Source: Capronia americana (lineage: Eukaryota > Ascomycota > Eurotiomycetes > Chaetothyriales > Herpotrichiellaceae). Taken from it: a stretch of DNA of 64,000 bases. The stretch lies in contig JADWQD010000015.1 in assembly GCA_016110215.1 (NCBI GenBank), forward strand, positions 868,001-932,000. Direction: 5' to 3'. The notes under the pieces were generated by a model. The model saw only the letters and a list, made by a program, of their open reading frames with translations. It was not told the DNA's origin and ran no database searches. The translations under genes were made by a program, and so were the position numbers. Each line of letters begins with the position of its first letter. Positions within the stretch are counted from its first letter, which is position 1. Shown here piece by piece: positions 43,473-54,650 of the stretch.

Positions 43473-45467
43473 ATTGACGGTAGATCGGTGAATGAACGAA
43501 TTTGAAAGGCAACGACGAAAGGCACAGAGCGAAGGAATGGCTGGGCTACGAGAGCACCAAAGGAAGGACTGGACGCAAGCAAATGCTTGCAAACGCGATG
43601 GCAAGGACCGTATGGGAAAAGAAAAAGCGTTGAAGCAAAAAGAGAGAGAGAGGCTCGAGGGCAGAAGTCACGGAGCCATATGTAGGAGGTTAGAGATGTC
43701 GCACCCAACTTGCGACGAGGCGCCCGGTAAGACTCCCCACAACCCGAGCTACAACAACCTACCGACTGGATCCATACCGAAATTGCACTGACGGCTATAC
43801 CACGGTATAGCAAGACTCTATCTTCCTTGGGGCCAAAATCATCCGAGGGGGTTCTTGGGTGTCTAACCTGTGTCTTCCTGTGGGATGAAGCGGCCTCAAA
43901 CACAGCCCACAGCGTGATGAGGAGGCACCAGGAGGAAGATGATGTGCTTGGGTGGCTTGAGGAGGAAGGGGGAATGAGTTTGAGGGGCGTCGCGCCTCAA
44001 GATCCATCGTATCGACTGCGGCAACACTGCTCCGAGATGTGGTGTTCGAAGACTCGAAGCAACGCGACCCCAGCGCAAGCGTGTTTGCGGGATCAGGTTC
44101 AAATCTCCTGGTCAGGCAGTGATGGAGGAAGTGGAGAGCCGACGAGAGACGCAGATTCGCCCAGAAGATCAACTGAAGAGCCAAGCTTTGACGCCAGGGG
44201 CAATCAAAGCCGCTTCGAGGCTAGACTGACCCCGTTCAGGGGCACCAAGACCATCAATGCCATCATTGTTGAATTACCGACACTTTAACGGAGGACTTAA
44301 ACATCACACGAAAAAGTATGAGCAAGACCCGGTAGATCTGTGGCTGCGCTTTGCGGCCACAGCAAACAGCCACAGTTGCGCAATCGTCAGGATCGAGACC
44401 CTCAGGTTGCACCAAGTTGCCTTTCCCAAATGAGGCTCTTCGGGAGATTGCTGCGAAGCCAGAGGGAGGCGTGTCTATGCTTTGTAATAGATACAGATAC
44501 ATATGCATCGGGACGAGAGGGCCTGACGGAATGCCATTGAGATGCGCCATACGGAGTACTCCGTACACGACAATGCTTCGAACCAGATTTAGGGACTGAA
44601 ACTACTTTGTTTTGGAAAACCTGCCTCATACACTCCCAATCCTTTCAGTGAATCGCAGGCGGCTAAGATCGCGTGCTTCGTGGGGGCCTAAAGGAACCGA
44701 AATGACGGAGTCGCATGCCAATCTGTCGCAGAACTTCTCACCGGTTTCTTTCAGCACATTTGCACTGTTAGTAGTAGCGGGCGCGGACAAAATCCAACCT
44801 AGATGAACCTAGATGAAACCCGTCTCTTTCTAAGGAGTGAACATGCGCACTCGATCATTATACTGTAGCAATTGCGCGATTATCACATGGGAATGAATTT
44901 TGTAGCACAGTCCGACCTTAATTTATCGAACTTTCACATAGACAGCTGTGTTGCACATATTGATTCTGTCGCGGTCAAACCGTATTGCTTAATTTAGCAC
45001 TCCTCTCCAGGATTATCTCTTCAAGTCCCACTCCGTAATCCCACACAGCGACACTTCCTGAGTTGTAATCCCCGCGCAAATGGTGCACCCCTCGGTCAGT
45101 ATCCGTGTCGATCAGATCTTGAGATCGCCGCAACGTGGCCGCTGATCGATCTGAATGTCCTACCGATTGTGTTTTGAGGTGGGACTTGGTCATATGCTTA
45201 CTCAGTACGAAACTGAAACCCGGGGGCGCTGTCTGTCGCTGAACCTCTCATTCTACTCGGGTCTGGTTGGGAAGAAGGTACAAAGGACAGAAACTGCGTT
45301 CGAAAATCCCTTCATGTCTAACGTAGGTTCTAAGAGGAACCAAGAAGTATGTACAAGCTATGTGCATCGGCTCAGCTCGCCGGCTGTGACCAACCTCTCT
45401 CTGCTTTTCATTACACCCAGCGCCGAAGCTGATTCCGTCCATTAGCCATCTGGCTTCCGTCAATGCT
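43473..45467. other. Intergenic region upstream of the chitinase gene
   Basis: About 2 kb between the chitinase start and the permease stop. Open frames here are short and overlap without domain content. A palindromic GGAGTACTCC word lies near 44554-44563. No gene or RNA is supported. Confidence 0.55.
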
Positions 45468-47131
45468 TTAAGATGATTCCGAGCTTGCAATGTGCTTCTC
45501 TGGCATAACGGACTCGTGAGCGACTTCCTCGCTGCTAGTTTCGCTGCTAACTTCCTTGATCGGACCAGTGAACTTCTTGCGAGCTCGCAGAACATAATTG
45601 AGCGTTGCAAATATCATCACCGCCCCGAACACCGGAGAAGCGTAGTTCATGTTCTCACCAGTGACAGGGAGGAATGGTGGGAACGGCAAAAAGATGATGA
45701 GGAAGATGCAGAAGGCGACCGCAAGAATGTTGACGGCAAGGCCCAGTTTGCCCATTGTCCAAGGTCCGAACACGATTGGGTTGGAAACATTGTAACGGCG
45801 GATGGCGAACATAACCGTGGGGATGGCGTATGAGAAGTAGAAGCCCAGTGTCGTTAGGGAGATCAGCGCGTTGAAAGCCGTGGTAGATCCAATGTTGATC
45901 AAAGAAAGGAGCGAGACGCAGACGAAGAGCAGGACCACTGCATTCGTCGGGCACTTGTTCCGGGGCGAGATTCTGGCGAAGACCTTGGAGAATGGAAGCC
46001 CGTGGTCTCTGGCGAAAGCCCAGAGCAACCGAGAAACTGAAGCGGTGCAACCAAAGAGGTTCATGGAGAAAACGATGATAACGGCTGTTATCATGGCGGT
46101 TGCGGCCTTTTGGTTGTTGGTTGCTTGCAAGAAGACGGCGATGATTGGCAAACCGGTCGGAGTCGAAAGGATCGTATCGGCATCGGTGATGGCGTACAGG
46201 ACGGCGATAATGTACGCGAACCCAGCACATCCGTTGACGACCACCGACCAGATCATGGCTCGGGGAATGTTGAGCGGAGCGTTGTGGGCTTCCTCGCTCA
46301 TGTGTACCACAGCATCAACGCCGGCAAGGGCAAATGCAGGGGTGAGGAAGCCAATGCAGAAGCTGACTCCGTCGCTGTCCCAACCGCTCGCGTTGATGAA
46401 TGTACCCCAGACATCCTTGTCGCTGGCTTTCGTGCTGGTTGCCAATATGGAGATGAAGACGATAAAGAAGAAGAGAACGTGCAGCAGTCCTCCCAGAGTC
46501 TCCCAAAGTGGCAGAAACTTCTTGCCGAAAGTATTGCCCAGGGAGGCGATGCCAGAGAAGCCAATCATGATGAGCGTCGCATGCCACCGTTTTGGTTCGT
46601 AATCGGAGTAGTTGAGGACAGCCACGGCCTGGATCATTGAAGCGATCAAGAAACAGACGGATGCCACGGCGGCGACCCAGCCGGTAACCGTCACCCAGCC
46701 CTGGACGTAACTGATGAGGGCCCGCCATTTCGGGGGTGAATGCTCAGCACTCCAGTGATATTGAGCTCCAGCAATGGGTGAGCTACGTTGCCTGTCAGCG
46801 TATCCTCTGTGTATGATGAGGCTCAATTCTTACATTGAAGCCATCTCGGCGAATGAGCCGGCAATGCAAAGCGTTCCCAGCACCGAAACAATGAAACCAT
46901 AGACGACCGAGGCAGGACCGCCGTTCGAGTACGCGCCGGCGAACAAGGCACTCGTCGCTTCCCATGTGCACAAAGTGCACAGCGACATGCCCAGCAAAGC
47001 CCAGAAGTTCCATTCTCGCTACAAGAGCAATTAGTGACGGGCGCATGGATAGGGGGCGCAAATTGTACCTTCAATACTTCCTTCTTTCCCGCTGCCTCCA
47101 ACGCAGCAGCATCTGACGTGAACGCAGTCAT
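45468..47131 (-). CDS. APC-family amino-acid/choline-type permease
   Basis: Secondary transporter of 520 residues. Exons: 47131-47069, 47018-46834 and 46782-45468; introns are 50 and 51 bases. The start is the ATG at 47131; an upstream GTG is not used. The protein has about twelve hydrophobic segments and short termini. Features of the amino acid-polyamine-choline family: REWNFWALLGMSLCTLCTWE in the first segment, the segment ending FAEMASISPIAGAQYHW, VVHMSEEAHNAPLNIPRAMI, and the loop SRLLWAFARDHGLPFSKVF. These match the GABA, choline and amino-acid permease group common in ascomycetes, probably at the plasma membrane. The substrate cannot be told. The C-terminal tail is Ser/Glu-rich and may control endocytosis. 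Confidence 0.88.
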
Positions 47132-49176
47132 CTTGACAACCACCACTGGCTACACAGGGAGAATGTGTGAAGAGAAAGTGAAATTAGGGAGAATGAAGAA
47201 AAGAGCCACCTGCGCAGGAAGAAGGAAGTTGACAAGAACGAGTGCGATCGCCCTGTACTTGAATGTCGCTAGGACGCTCTCTTGGTTGGGGGTATGCGGC
47301 TTGATCAAGCACATGGCGCCCCATAACGAGACAAGTTGTTTTGGACGCTAGCTTCGGAGGGCAGGCGCGAGAGAGGGTGTGGGAGCCAGGGCGTGAGGTT
47401 AGCCTGAATCCATGCTCGCGTCAAGTGTGCTGGCATAGTGGTGTGTTCGAGCAGACCCATCCTCTGCATGGGTGCCAAATAGATTTCGGAGCCAGAGCAA
47501 CGATTTGAACAGGATAGTTGCATGAACTTTCCAGCCTGAAATTGTCTGACGCTGTCGCTCATCTCGCGGTTTGATGTCAAATGACAAGTGCCTGCCGCCA
47601 GATTCCTCTGATTTGCCGCGACAATGACAACGTAGGACGGACAAAGTTGTTTCAGACAGACGTGACGACGTGACACTTATCTCGAGTTCCCCCAGGGGTG
47701 GGTGTTCTCTGCCGTTATCTACCAATAGATCAGAATGCGGATCAGCACCATGCATGCCGGCAAGTGTGATTATGGAGCTTCAAGTGCGCCACTGACCCGG
47801 GGCCGAGCCTTGCAAGGACAAAGCCATTTCCCTGCGTTCCTCAATGGTTCGACGGATAGAACAGCTTTATCCGCCACCGTTTGAGCTTGTCTGAGCTTGC
47901 CTTCGCTTGTTAGTCGTGGAGATGCATTCCAATTCATTTGACCAAGGTGTACCGAGTACAGGTCAAAGCCAGTCAAGGGCTCGATCTTACTGTAGACACA
48001 ACCCTCCGTCCACAGCGGCGCACAGATCACGGGCGCACCTCTGAAGGCGTGAGAAGTGCAGCATTAGTTTACATGCCGCAAAGCTCGCAGTTGGTCCCCC
48101 CTTTCAGGCACGCAAGGGTCACCTGCTAGCGTGGAAAGACCCCCCGGCGATCACTAAGCTACGAGCGGGCACTTCGCGTCAACTGGCAAATGGGCGACAA
48201 GGGAAGGGACGAACGCCGACTTTGCGCACGAACATCTGGCACTGCAGTTGGCTGTTTTGAGGCTTTGCAGACGCCCACATCCAACATGGTTAGTTTCCAC
48301 TTGCTTGCATCAAAGAGAGGCGAACACAGCCAGGCGACTATCGTTACCTTGGAAGCGAAGATCTCACCGCTTTGTCGCCTTCTAGACTTGAGCGAATACC
48401 TTCGCCAGTCGCGAACCCTGCAAACAACGTGGGAATGAAACAGGGCGAACACAAACAAGGCGAACATGTTCTCGCCCCGATCCCCGCCGAACGCAAAAAT
48501 CCTTATCGAGGCCAGAACATACAGAGTAAAGCTTTGGTTAAATCTGACGTTGCCCCAGGCTTCCGCACCGGAGAGTTGCACCAAAGCTTGTCAGGGGAAC
48601 CTGCAACCGTTAAAGCTTGCGGCTTCTGGGCGAGCTTGACTGGGCTCGCTGGGTAGACTCCGCAAACCCAATCACAACCTACTCGATGATCTGCCCGGAG
48701 AAAGGGGGGACTGAGGGGTTCAGGGTGGCACAGAGCTTTGTCGATCTTCTCGTGTTTGGGAAAGCTCGTTTATCCGACCTTTAACGTAATAGTAACAGTC
48801 TTCGGGGGATCTGGATATCGGCCCTCTTAGAACATTATGCAACTAGGAGAATTGGTCGACATGCAGCAGATGATGGGGTTGCATCTTCTGATTGTTCTGG
48901 TGAGGTACTTGTGGACATGGCATTGACCCTCCTCCATGCTCTGTGCTGAGAGCGACAGGCCAAGATTTGGAAGCAGCAAACACTTGTGTACTCGTACGGA
49001 AAATCAATCTTCCGGTGATGGTGCGCCGAAAATGACGTCGCCTTCACCGCTTTGGCTTCGCATGGCAGAATCCCCAGAAATTTTTGGGACTGCGACAACA
49101 GGGCCCGCAGGCCTGAAATGAATATTATCCAGACACTATCGAGCGAAAAACAATTCCTCACAGTGAGACAGACACA
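47132..49176. other. Divergent intergenic region between permease and NAP-family genes
   Basis: About 2 kb between two diverging genes. Neither strand shows an exon chain. The region holds both promoters; no clear repeat or RNA is seen. Confidence 0.5.
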
Positions 49177-50212
49177 ATGGCAGAGCCTTCCGAAGAAGTT
49201 GCCGAAGTCTTCGCAATCCTTGGAGACTTGGAAAAGGAGTTCGCTGAAGTAGAGCTGGATGTTTGTATGTTCATGATTCGCTTTTCGGTTGTCCGCCGCT
49301 GAACTTTTCCAAGTGCGCAGAAAAGAATTCAACTTGCGGCCTCTCTACAACAAACGCCAGGGTCTACTCGACAAAGTCCCGGACTTCTGGCCGACTGTTT
49401 TCGGCTCTGGACCAGAGGAAATCCGGCAATTCTTCACGCCAGACGATCTAGCTCTAGGCGCATGCCTCAAATCTTTCACGGTCGAGCGATATCAGATTGA
49501 GTCCGCAGACAAAGGAGAACCTCGGAGTCTGCGCTTCACCTTCGAATTCGCGCCCAACGACTTTATCCAGGACGCCAAATTGGTCAAAGATTTCGAATAT
49601 CGGCCTCGTAAGGACGGACCAGGGAATTTGGTCTCAAAACCCGTCCCGATCAGGTGGAAGTCAAAGAAGAAGGACTTAACACGCGGTCTCCTTGATGCTG
49701 CTGTCGAACTGTATAAGGCAGAAGAAGCACTTCAGCTCAAGGATGGAGACAAGGTCGTCGACATCGTCGAGCGAGAGGCGTTGTGGCAACATGAAAAGCT
49801 CCGAGAAAAGTTGAGCAAACTCGACGAAGATGAGGACTATCAGCCAAGTTTCTTCAACTGGTTCGGCTTCCGTGGGGCCGTTGATACGGCAGTTCCAAAG
49901 AAATCGTCGGAAAATGGTGTTGATAATGGTGACGGAGAGGAGGACGACGAAGATGGTGAAGAGGAAGACGAAGTGGACGAAATGCTTGAGGTCGAGATCT
50001 TCCCGGCTGGCGAGGAATTGGCCATTGCTCTTGCTGAGGAATTGTGGACTGATGCCATGGATTACTTCATGTCTGCTCAAGACGAGGACGCTGAGGGGTT
50101 CGAGGGACTCGATCCAGAGGATGATGATGACGAGGACGACGACATTCCAGAGCTCGTGAATGCTGAAGAGGAGGAGGTCGCGCCGCCGCGAAAGAAACAG
50201 CGCAAGGGTTGA
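49177..50212 (+). CDS. NAP-family histone chaperone (SET/Vps75-like)
   Basis: Nucleosome-assembly family protein of 328 residues in two exons, 49177-49264 and 49314-50212. The intron is 49 bases, with donor GTATGT and acceptor CCAAG; the CAG seven bases later would shift the frame. The first exon gives a helix ending EKEFAEVELDV, joined to LRRKEFNLRPLYNKRQGLLD. The dimerisation helix is followed by the NAP core, including VPDFWPTVF and SLRFTFEFAPNDFIQ. Two acidic stretches lie near 215-240 and 280-315, and the C-terminus is basic (PPRKKQRKG), a nuclear signal. The acidic tail and short N-terminus fit SET/Vps75 rather than Nap1. It probably binds H3-H4 and, if Vps75-like, the Rtt109 acetyltransferase; this is inference. 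Confidence 0.85.
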
Positions 50213-50515
50213 GGTGCTGCAGTCCCCGGTAGTAGTTCCTCTTGGATCTGGTCTGGATACCATCACCTATGCGCGAATTCCTGTTTGGCGCCAGAGGACG
50301 GTTCTGAGCTCGACTTGGCTTCATCCTGCCTGGGGTTGTCTGCCGTCAGAACGGCACACATCGGGCCATCTCGCTGCGTCAGTGCGTGCACGCGCCCACG
50401 CGGCTTCGCGGCCTCTGCTTGCGCTCATGGCTTCTCATAGCATGCATCTTATGCACCCGAGTTTGTACTTGGTCCTCGAGAAGAGCCCAAGCGCGGACGT
50501 CATGTAGTCGAATGC
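50213..50515. other. Convergent spacer between NAP-family and SNARE genes
   Basis: About 300 bases holding the 3' ends of two converging genes. Nothing else is seen. Confidence 0.5.
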
Positions 50516-51322
50516 TCAAAGCGCAATGACCAATATCAACAGGATAATCAAAACCACAATCAACACCGCTATGCAACAGCTACTCACGCTGTCCTCGTTC
50601 CTCCGTATGACCTCTCCCACCTTCTTCACTCCAACCTGTAGTTTCCCACCCACTCTGTCGGCAAGGGTATCCACCTCATCCAGCAACGCGCCCTGCTCTT
50701 CCAATTCCCGGCCCATATCGACCGCCTGGCCCCTCAACACCCCGACGCTCTGAAACACTCCGTCCAGCTGCTCGTCCTGCTCCCGCATCATCACCTCCTG
50801 CTGCTGCGCCGCAAACTCGCCGTACGGATCATCATTGTCGTCCCTATCCTCGTCCTCGTCGTGCGCATCCTCAAAACTAGCCGGCGCGGGTAATTTGCCC
50901 ACCCGTCCTGGCGCTGCCGTAGTCACGTTCCCCGTCCCCGCAGCCATAGAAGCAACATGCCCGCCCGCGACGTGCGTCTCGTGCGTCACGCCCTCCAACT
51001 CCCTCCTCATGCCCTCGACCTCGTCGCCCACGTCCTTGACGAAGCCCCGCCGTCTCTGCACCTCGGCGACATCAAGTCCAAAACTGTAGGGGTCAGACTC
51101 GACGGCCTGGACACTGTCCAGCAGATCGGCCAGGTCGGCCGTCAGGATCTGGAGGTTCGACTGGAGGTCCGAGCGTGACTGGATCAGTTCGGGCGAGGTC
51201 GGGGAGGGAGACAGCGTGCGGATGCGCAGGTACGAGGAAAAGAGATGCCGGGTGGACGAGAGGGTGGTGAGCACGTCGGACTGGACCGAGAGGAAAGGGT
51301 CGTCTTCTTGCGGGGGATTCAT
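50516..51322 (-). CDS. Tlg1/syntaxin-6-like SNARE
   Basis: Tail-anchored SNARE of 268 residues in one exon. The N-terminal 100 residues form a helical bundle of the syntaxin-6 kind, starting PFLSVQSDVLTTL and including LQILTADLADLLDSVQAVE. A disordered acidic linker follows. The SNARE motif runs from about 180 to 240: EQDEQLDGVFQSVGVLRGQA, then LLDEVDTLADRV with the zero-layer Gln in the segment between. The C-terminal anchor is SSCCIAVLIVVLIILLILVI, preceded by a double cysteine that may be palmitoylated. Domain order matches yeast Tlg1 and mammalian syntaxin 6/10, which act in endosome-to-trans-Golgi fusion. The DPYGEF sequence before the SNARE motif also fits. Confidence 0.85.
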   Translation of the reverse strand: MNPPQEDDPFLSVQSDVLTTLSSTRHLFSSYLRIRTLSPSPTSPELIQSRSDLQSNLQILTADLADLLDSVQAVESDPYSFGLDVAEVQRRRGFVKDVGDEVEGMRRELEGVTHETHVAGGHVASMAAGTGNVTTAAPGRVGKLPAPASFEDAHDEDEDRDDNDDPYGEFAAQQQEVMMREQDEQLDGVFQSVGVLRGQAVDMGRELEEQGALLDEVDTLADRVGGKLQVGVKKVGEVIRRNEDSVSSCCIAVLIVVLIILLILVIAL

Positions 51323-51937
51323 GGCGGGAGAGAGAAGCCGGGCGTGTGTGTGTGTATGTGTGTGCGCGCGCAGCGGCGCAGCCTGTGGGGGGAGGGTTTA
51401 TTGCATCGTTCTTCGGCTTGCTGGGGTGGTTTAATGTAAAGCGGAGTATACAGTATGTTCTGAATGAGGAGCGCGTGCGCCACGGGGGTGAGAGTTGCTG
51501 GGTGTTCGGTGTTGGGTGTTGTTGGTCGTGGAGAGTCCTGACTAGTCAGCCTTGCCTTACTCCAAGTGTGGATTGTGGTGCTCGGAGCTCACGTGTAACG
51601 AACTCGACACGGTGCCTTGCCGCTTTTCTACAGTACGGATTACAGTCACCTGCAGAAAGCCGGAAAAAGGCAGGACAAGGCAGAGCATTAGATTCGACCA
51701 TCGAAACAAATCTTAAGTTGGGAAACGATACGATTCGTTCGTACAATGTTACAAGAGCATAACCTGAGTCGGACAAGCTCTTTGGCCCCTATTTATTATT
51801 CTTGTACATGACATGCATGCCAAAGGATTTATACAACGGTAAGGTGTCTGCGGAAGCCAGAAAGCCAGATAAAGGTCCAGCGGAAAACGGTTCAACACCC
51901 CAAATCGGCTAACTCAAGTAGTAACGCCAATGATTGC
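51323..51937. other. Spacer with GT microsatellite
   Basis: About 615 bases. A GT/GC dinucleotide run at about 51343-51370 lies just upstream of the SNARE start codon. No gene is seen. Confidence 0.55.
51343..51370. repeat. GT/GC dinucleotide run
   Basis: A (GT)n run passing into (GC)n, about 20-45 bases upstream of the SNARE start codon, so within the likely 5' leader. Confidence 0.75.
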
Positions 51938-53178
51938 TCATGGTTGCTCCTCCTCCTTCCCAACTTCAGCAGGTGAAGCGCTGGGAATCGGCCTTGTAGC
52001 ATCCGTAGGTTTCCCATTGACCTGATCGTACATCTGTAGGCCTCTCCTAGGCTTGTCACCCACTGCTGCGCGAAGTTTGCGCACCAGATTGTCTATCAGT
52101 TCCGTTAGACTCTTCAATTCACTGTTCAACTGATTCCCGAACCGTGAGTTGGTGACGGAATCGACCTTCAATGCCCACTTCATCGAGTTCTGTATCGGAA
52201 TCAACTGGACCAGTGCGTGGTTTTGCTCATCGGGCGAGGAGTTTTCGAGACCGGAGCCTGGCTTTCTACCCTCCAGGTAAAGGAGCTTGGTTGCGTAATT
52301 GGCGACTTGACTGTCCTTGTCTTTGCCATCGTATCTGTGCACCGCCCTCTCTGCGGCCAATTCCAACAAGACCGCCAACACAACTGGATCCTTTCGTGCA
52401 TCACACTCGCCATCTCTGAGCTTGTCGCCCGTGTGTAGCTGATCTTCCAACATTCGTGCCACATGTTCGGCTCGTCGTGAGATTGTTTCAAGCTCAGGGC
52501 CTTCGAAACCAGCAAGCACTGCGTGGTTGTGAAGACCCAGCATCAGCTCTCTGGCTACGGCTTGTTGTCGCAACGAAATGCCCATTTCCTTCGGTTTGGC
52601 CGCGGCGCTGATGATGATGTTTTCTCTGCCCACCTCGCAGGCTTTCCGGGTGAGTTTTGAGGCAAACGTGCCAGGTAGTTTCAGTTGGGCTGAAACTAAA
52701 CCTTTGAGAAATGGGAGCAGGTTACTCCAATATGTATCGCTCTCGTTACCATCCAGAAATTTGGCTAGTTGTATAAGACTCTTTCGCATGTTAGGCTTGT
52801 CGAATGCATGTCGTGGCTCGAGCTTGATCTCTTCACCGTCGTCCATCGTCACGGTGACTCCGGGTTCGTTGACGAGGGTAGGCTGTTGGGATGTCTTGTA
52901 CATCAGATCTCGGTGATGAGATTCGACTGCCGCTGGCATAAAGACTTTGTCGCGCCATGCTAGGAGGAGTTCGTCAAACTCGGGGTTGGACGTGGGTGAA
53001 AAGGAAGGTATCACTGATCGTGTTAGTTGAGCCACCAGAGAGGAAAGTCAGATTGCGCACCTTTCCGTTTCGCCGGAGTAGTGCTGAACGATCGTACGGA
53101 CTTTGACCAGCTTAAACCGCGGAGGCTCTGTCGACAGGTTCTGCAGATATGAAAGAACTGCTGGGCAGGTTGCGCCAT
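51938..53178 (-). CDS. Probable mitochondrial protein of unknown function
   Basis: Protein of 397 residues in two exons, 53178-53061 and 53013-51938. The 47-base intron has donor GTGCGC, branch CAACTAAC and acceptor ATCAG. The first exon gives a typical mitochondrial presequence: MAQPAQQFFHICRTCRQSLR, then SVRSFSTTPAKRK, with an RSF-STTP cleavage-like site. The mature part is alpha-helical, rich in Leu/Ala/Lys, with no membrane segment or known catalytic motif. It ends with a Pro/Glu-rich tail. It is probably a soluble matrix or ribosome-associated protein. The start codon is 246 bases from that of the mitoribosomal bL19m gene on the other strand, which supports a mitochondrial role. I do not recognise the family. 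Confidence 0.72.
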
Positions 53179-53424
53179 CTCAAGAAGCGGCACTGCAAAC
53201 TGTGCGCACGGCGGATCCTCTCTTCCCGCAAAAGATATAGACCGGAAGGTGAGTTTCGACTGTTGTGAGAATTGAGGAGAGGTGCTGTTATTCCAATCCA
53301 ATGTTTTTCTGAAACGGGAAATCGCTCAACTTTCCTCCCAGAGCTACCGAGCACTTCGTTCAACACCCACGCCTGCTTCCTTGATCTCAACACAGGCACG
53401 TTACAATCCCTCAGCCTGGACAAG
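53179..53424. promoter_or_regulatory. Short divergent promoter of two mitochondrial-protein genes
   Basis: Only 246 bases separate the two start codons, so the promoters must overlap or be shared. Confidence 0.65.
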
Positions 53425-54180
53425 ATGTCAAAAACCGCTGTGTCCCGCATGTCAGCATGCTGTTGGCGATCTGCGTTCGCAGAAATCCAGCCACAGAGAC
53501 AATTTCGTCGGTCCCTAGTCACGCTACAACGAGGCCCAGCAGAGAAACTCGAAGTTCCTACGGACCTGCCTTCGCAATATTGGTCTCAATTACCTGCGAG
53601 ATTCAAACCCGACAGAGGTACAGATGTCTTTGAGAAGAGCGGCGGAGGGCGCAATGCTAATATGTGTTCAGGAAGGCGCGAGATAATCATTCACGAGTCT
53701 CCTCGATCCGAAGCCGAAACCTGCAAGGAGCCTATCTCAGTTGTCGATAAGTCGCAGTTAGCTCTACTCGATCCCACTGGCGCGAGGTCAAAACTGTTTG
53801 ATAAGACCAACAAAGACCGAGCGAAAGTCGGAGACATTCTGCTTGCGACATTTGCCTCCGGCGAGCCAGTATCGGGCGTTATACTCTCGATCAAGGGGTC
53901 AGGCCCGCATACATCAGTTTTGTTACGCAACAACCTGACAGGCGTCGGAATGGAAATGCAAGTCAAAGTACATAGTCCGCTTGTGCAGAGTATGGAAATA
54001 GCTCAACGAGCACCTAAGAGGAAGAGGAGAGCGAGGATCTATTACTTGAGGAAACCGGAGCACGACATGGGCAGTGTACAGAAAGTCGTGGACCAGTATC
54101 TGAGACAGCGGGCTATGTTGACTGGCGGCAAGCCTGGAAGTCAATTCGGCCGTTCAAGGCCGAAGAAGGGAAAAAGATGA
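53425..54180 (+). CDS. Mitochondrial large-subunit ribosomal protein bL19m (IMG1-like)
   Basis: Component of the mitochondrial large ribosomal subunit, 233 residues in two exons, 53425-53617 and 53672-54180. The 54-base intron has donor GTACAG, branch AATGCTAAT and acceptor TTCAG. It is a multiple of three and has no stop, so the unspliced reading looks like one exon of 251 residues. The ATG at 53425 begins a presequence (MSKTAVSRMSACCWRSAFAE, then RQFRRSLVTLQRG). The L19 beta-barrel domain occupies the C-terminal half: VGDILLATFASGEPVSGVIL, SVLLRNNLTGVGMEMQVKVH, and the signature RRARIYYLRKPEHDMG. The end is basic. The open frame continues further upstream from a TTG but without a conserved sequence. 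Confidence 0.88.
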   Translation: MSKTAVSRMSACCWRSAFAEIQPQRQFRRSLVTLQRGPAEKLEVPTDLPSQYWSQLPARFKPDRGTDVFEKSGGGRNANMCSGRREIIIHESPRSEAETCKEPISVVDKSQLALLDPTGARSKLFDKTNKDRAKVGDILLATFASGEPVSGVILSIKGSGPHTSVLLRNNLTGVGMEMQVKVHSPLVQSMEIAQRAPKRKRRARIYYLRKPEHDMGSVQKVVDQYLRQRAMLTGGKPGSQFGRSRPKKGKR

Positions 54181-54650
54181 CCAGGGTGATCGCATTTGAT
54201 GCATGAGAAACCCTGTTGCTGGTGACACGTTCTGGAAATTCTTGGTTAGCATGGGCAGCAAGTTCAAGCATAGTACGGCCAAAAGTCGGATCTGCTTCAC
54301 TTCGACCTCAGTTTGTAAGACTACAGTGCGAGTGGTTCCGCACACAGTGATGGATTAATGAACTTCCAGTGGACCAAAATTCAAGGGCGCACGGCACTGG
54401 GAGGATGTCATTCACAATTCGATCTTCCAGCACGTGCCAACTCACCCAGTTCTGAGACTCACTTCACTCTCGCCGCCACTGTCATGAGGAGGGGGATATT
54501 GCTGCACTTCTGCCTCCTTGGCAGCGATACCCTCGTTCTTCGGCCTACAAATATCTCCTCTGCCTCATCTTCCGTTCCCTTCGGCCTTCACACTTCTCAC
54601 TCTCTCGGCTTCTTTTTCTTCTTCTTTGCTGTGGCACGATCGAGCGGATC
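54181..54650. other. Spacer between bL19m and the 689-residue protein gene
   Basis: About 470 bases, holding the promoter and pyrimidine-rich leader (54540-54645) of the next gene. Confidence 0.5.

Noticed and set aside
43473..45467. Search for tRNA genes in the larger gaps, including this one
   Set aside because: No B-box (GGTTCGANTCC-like) with a matching A-box and clover-leaf arms was found by eye. A covariance-model tRNA scan would settle it.
53272..53424. Upstream extension of the bL19m frame
   Set aside because: It opens at TTG rather than ATG, and the ATG at 53425 starts a presequence.
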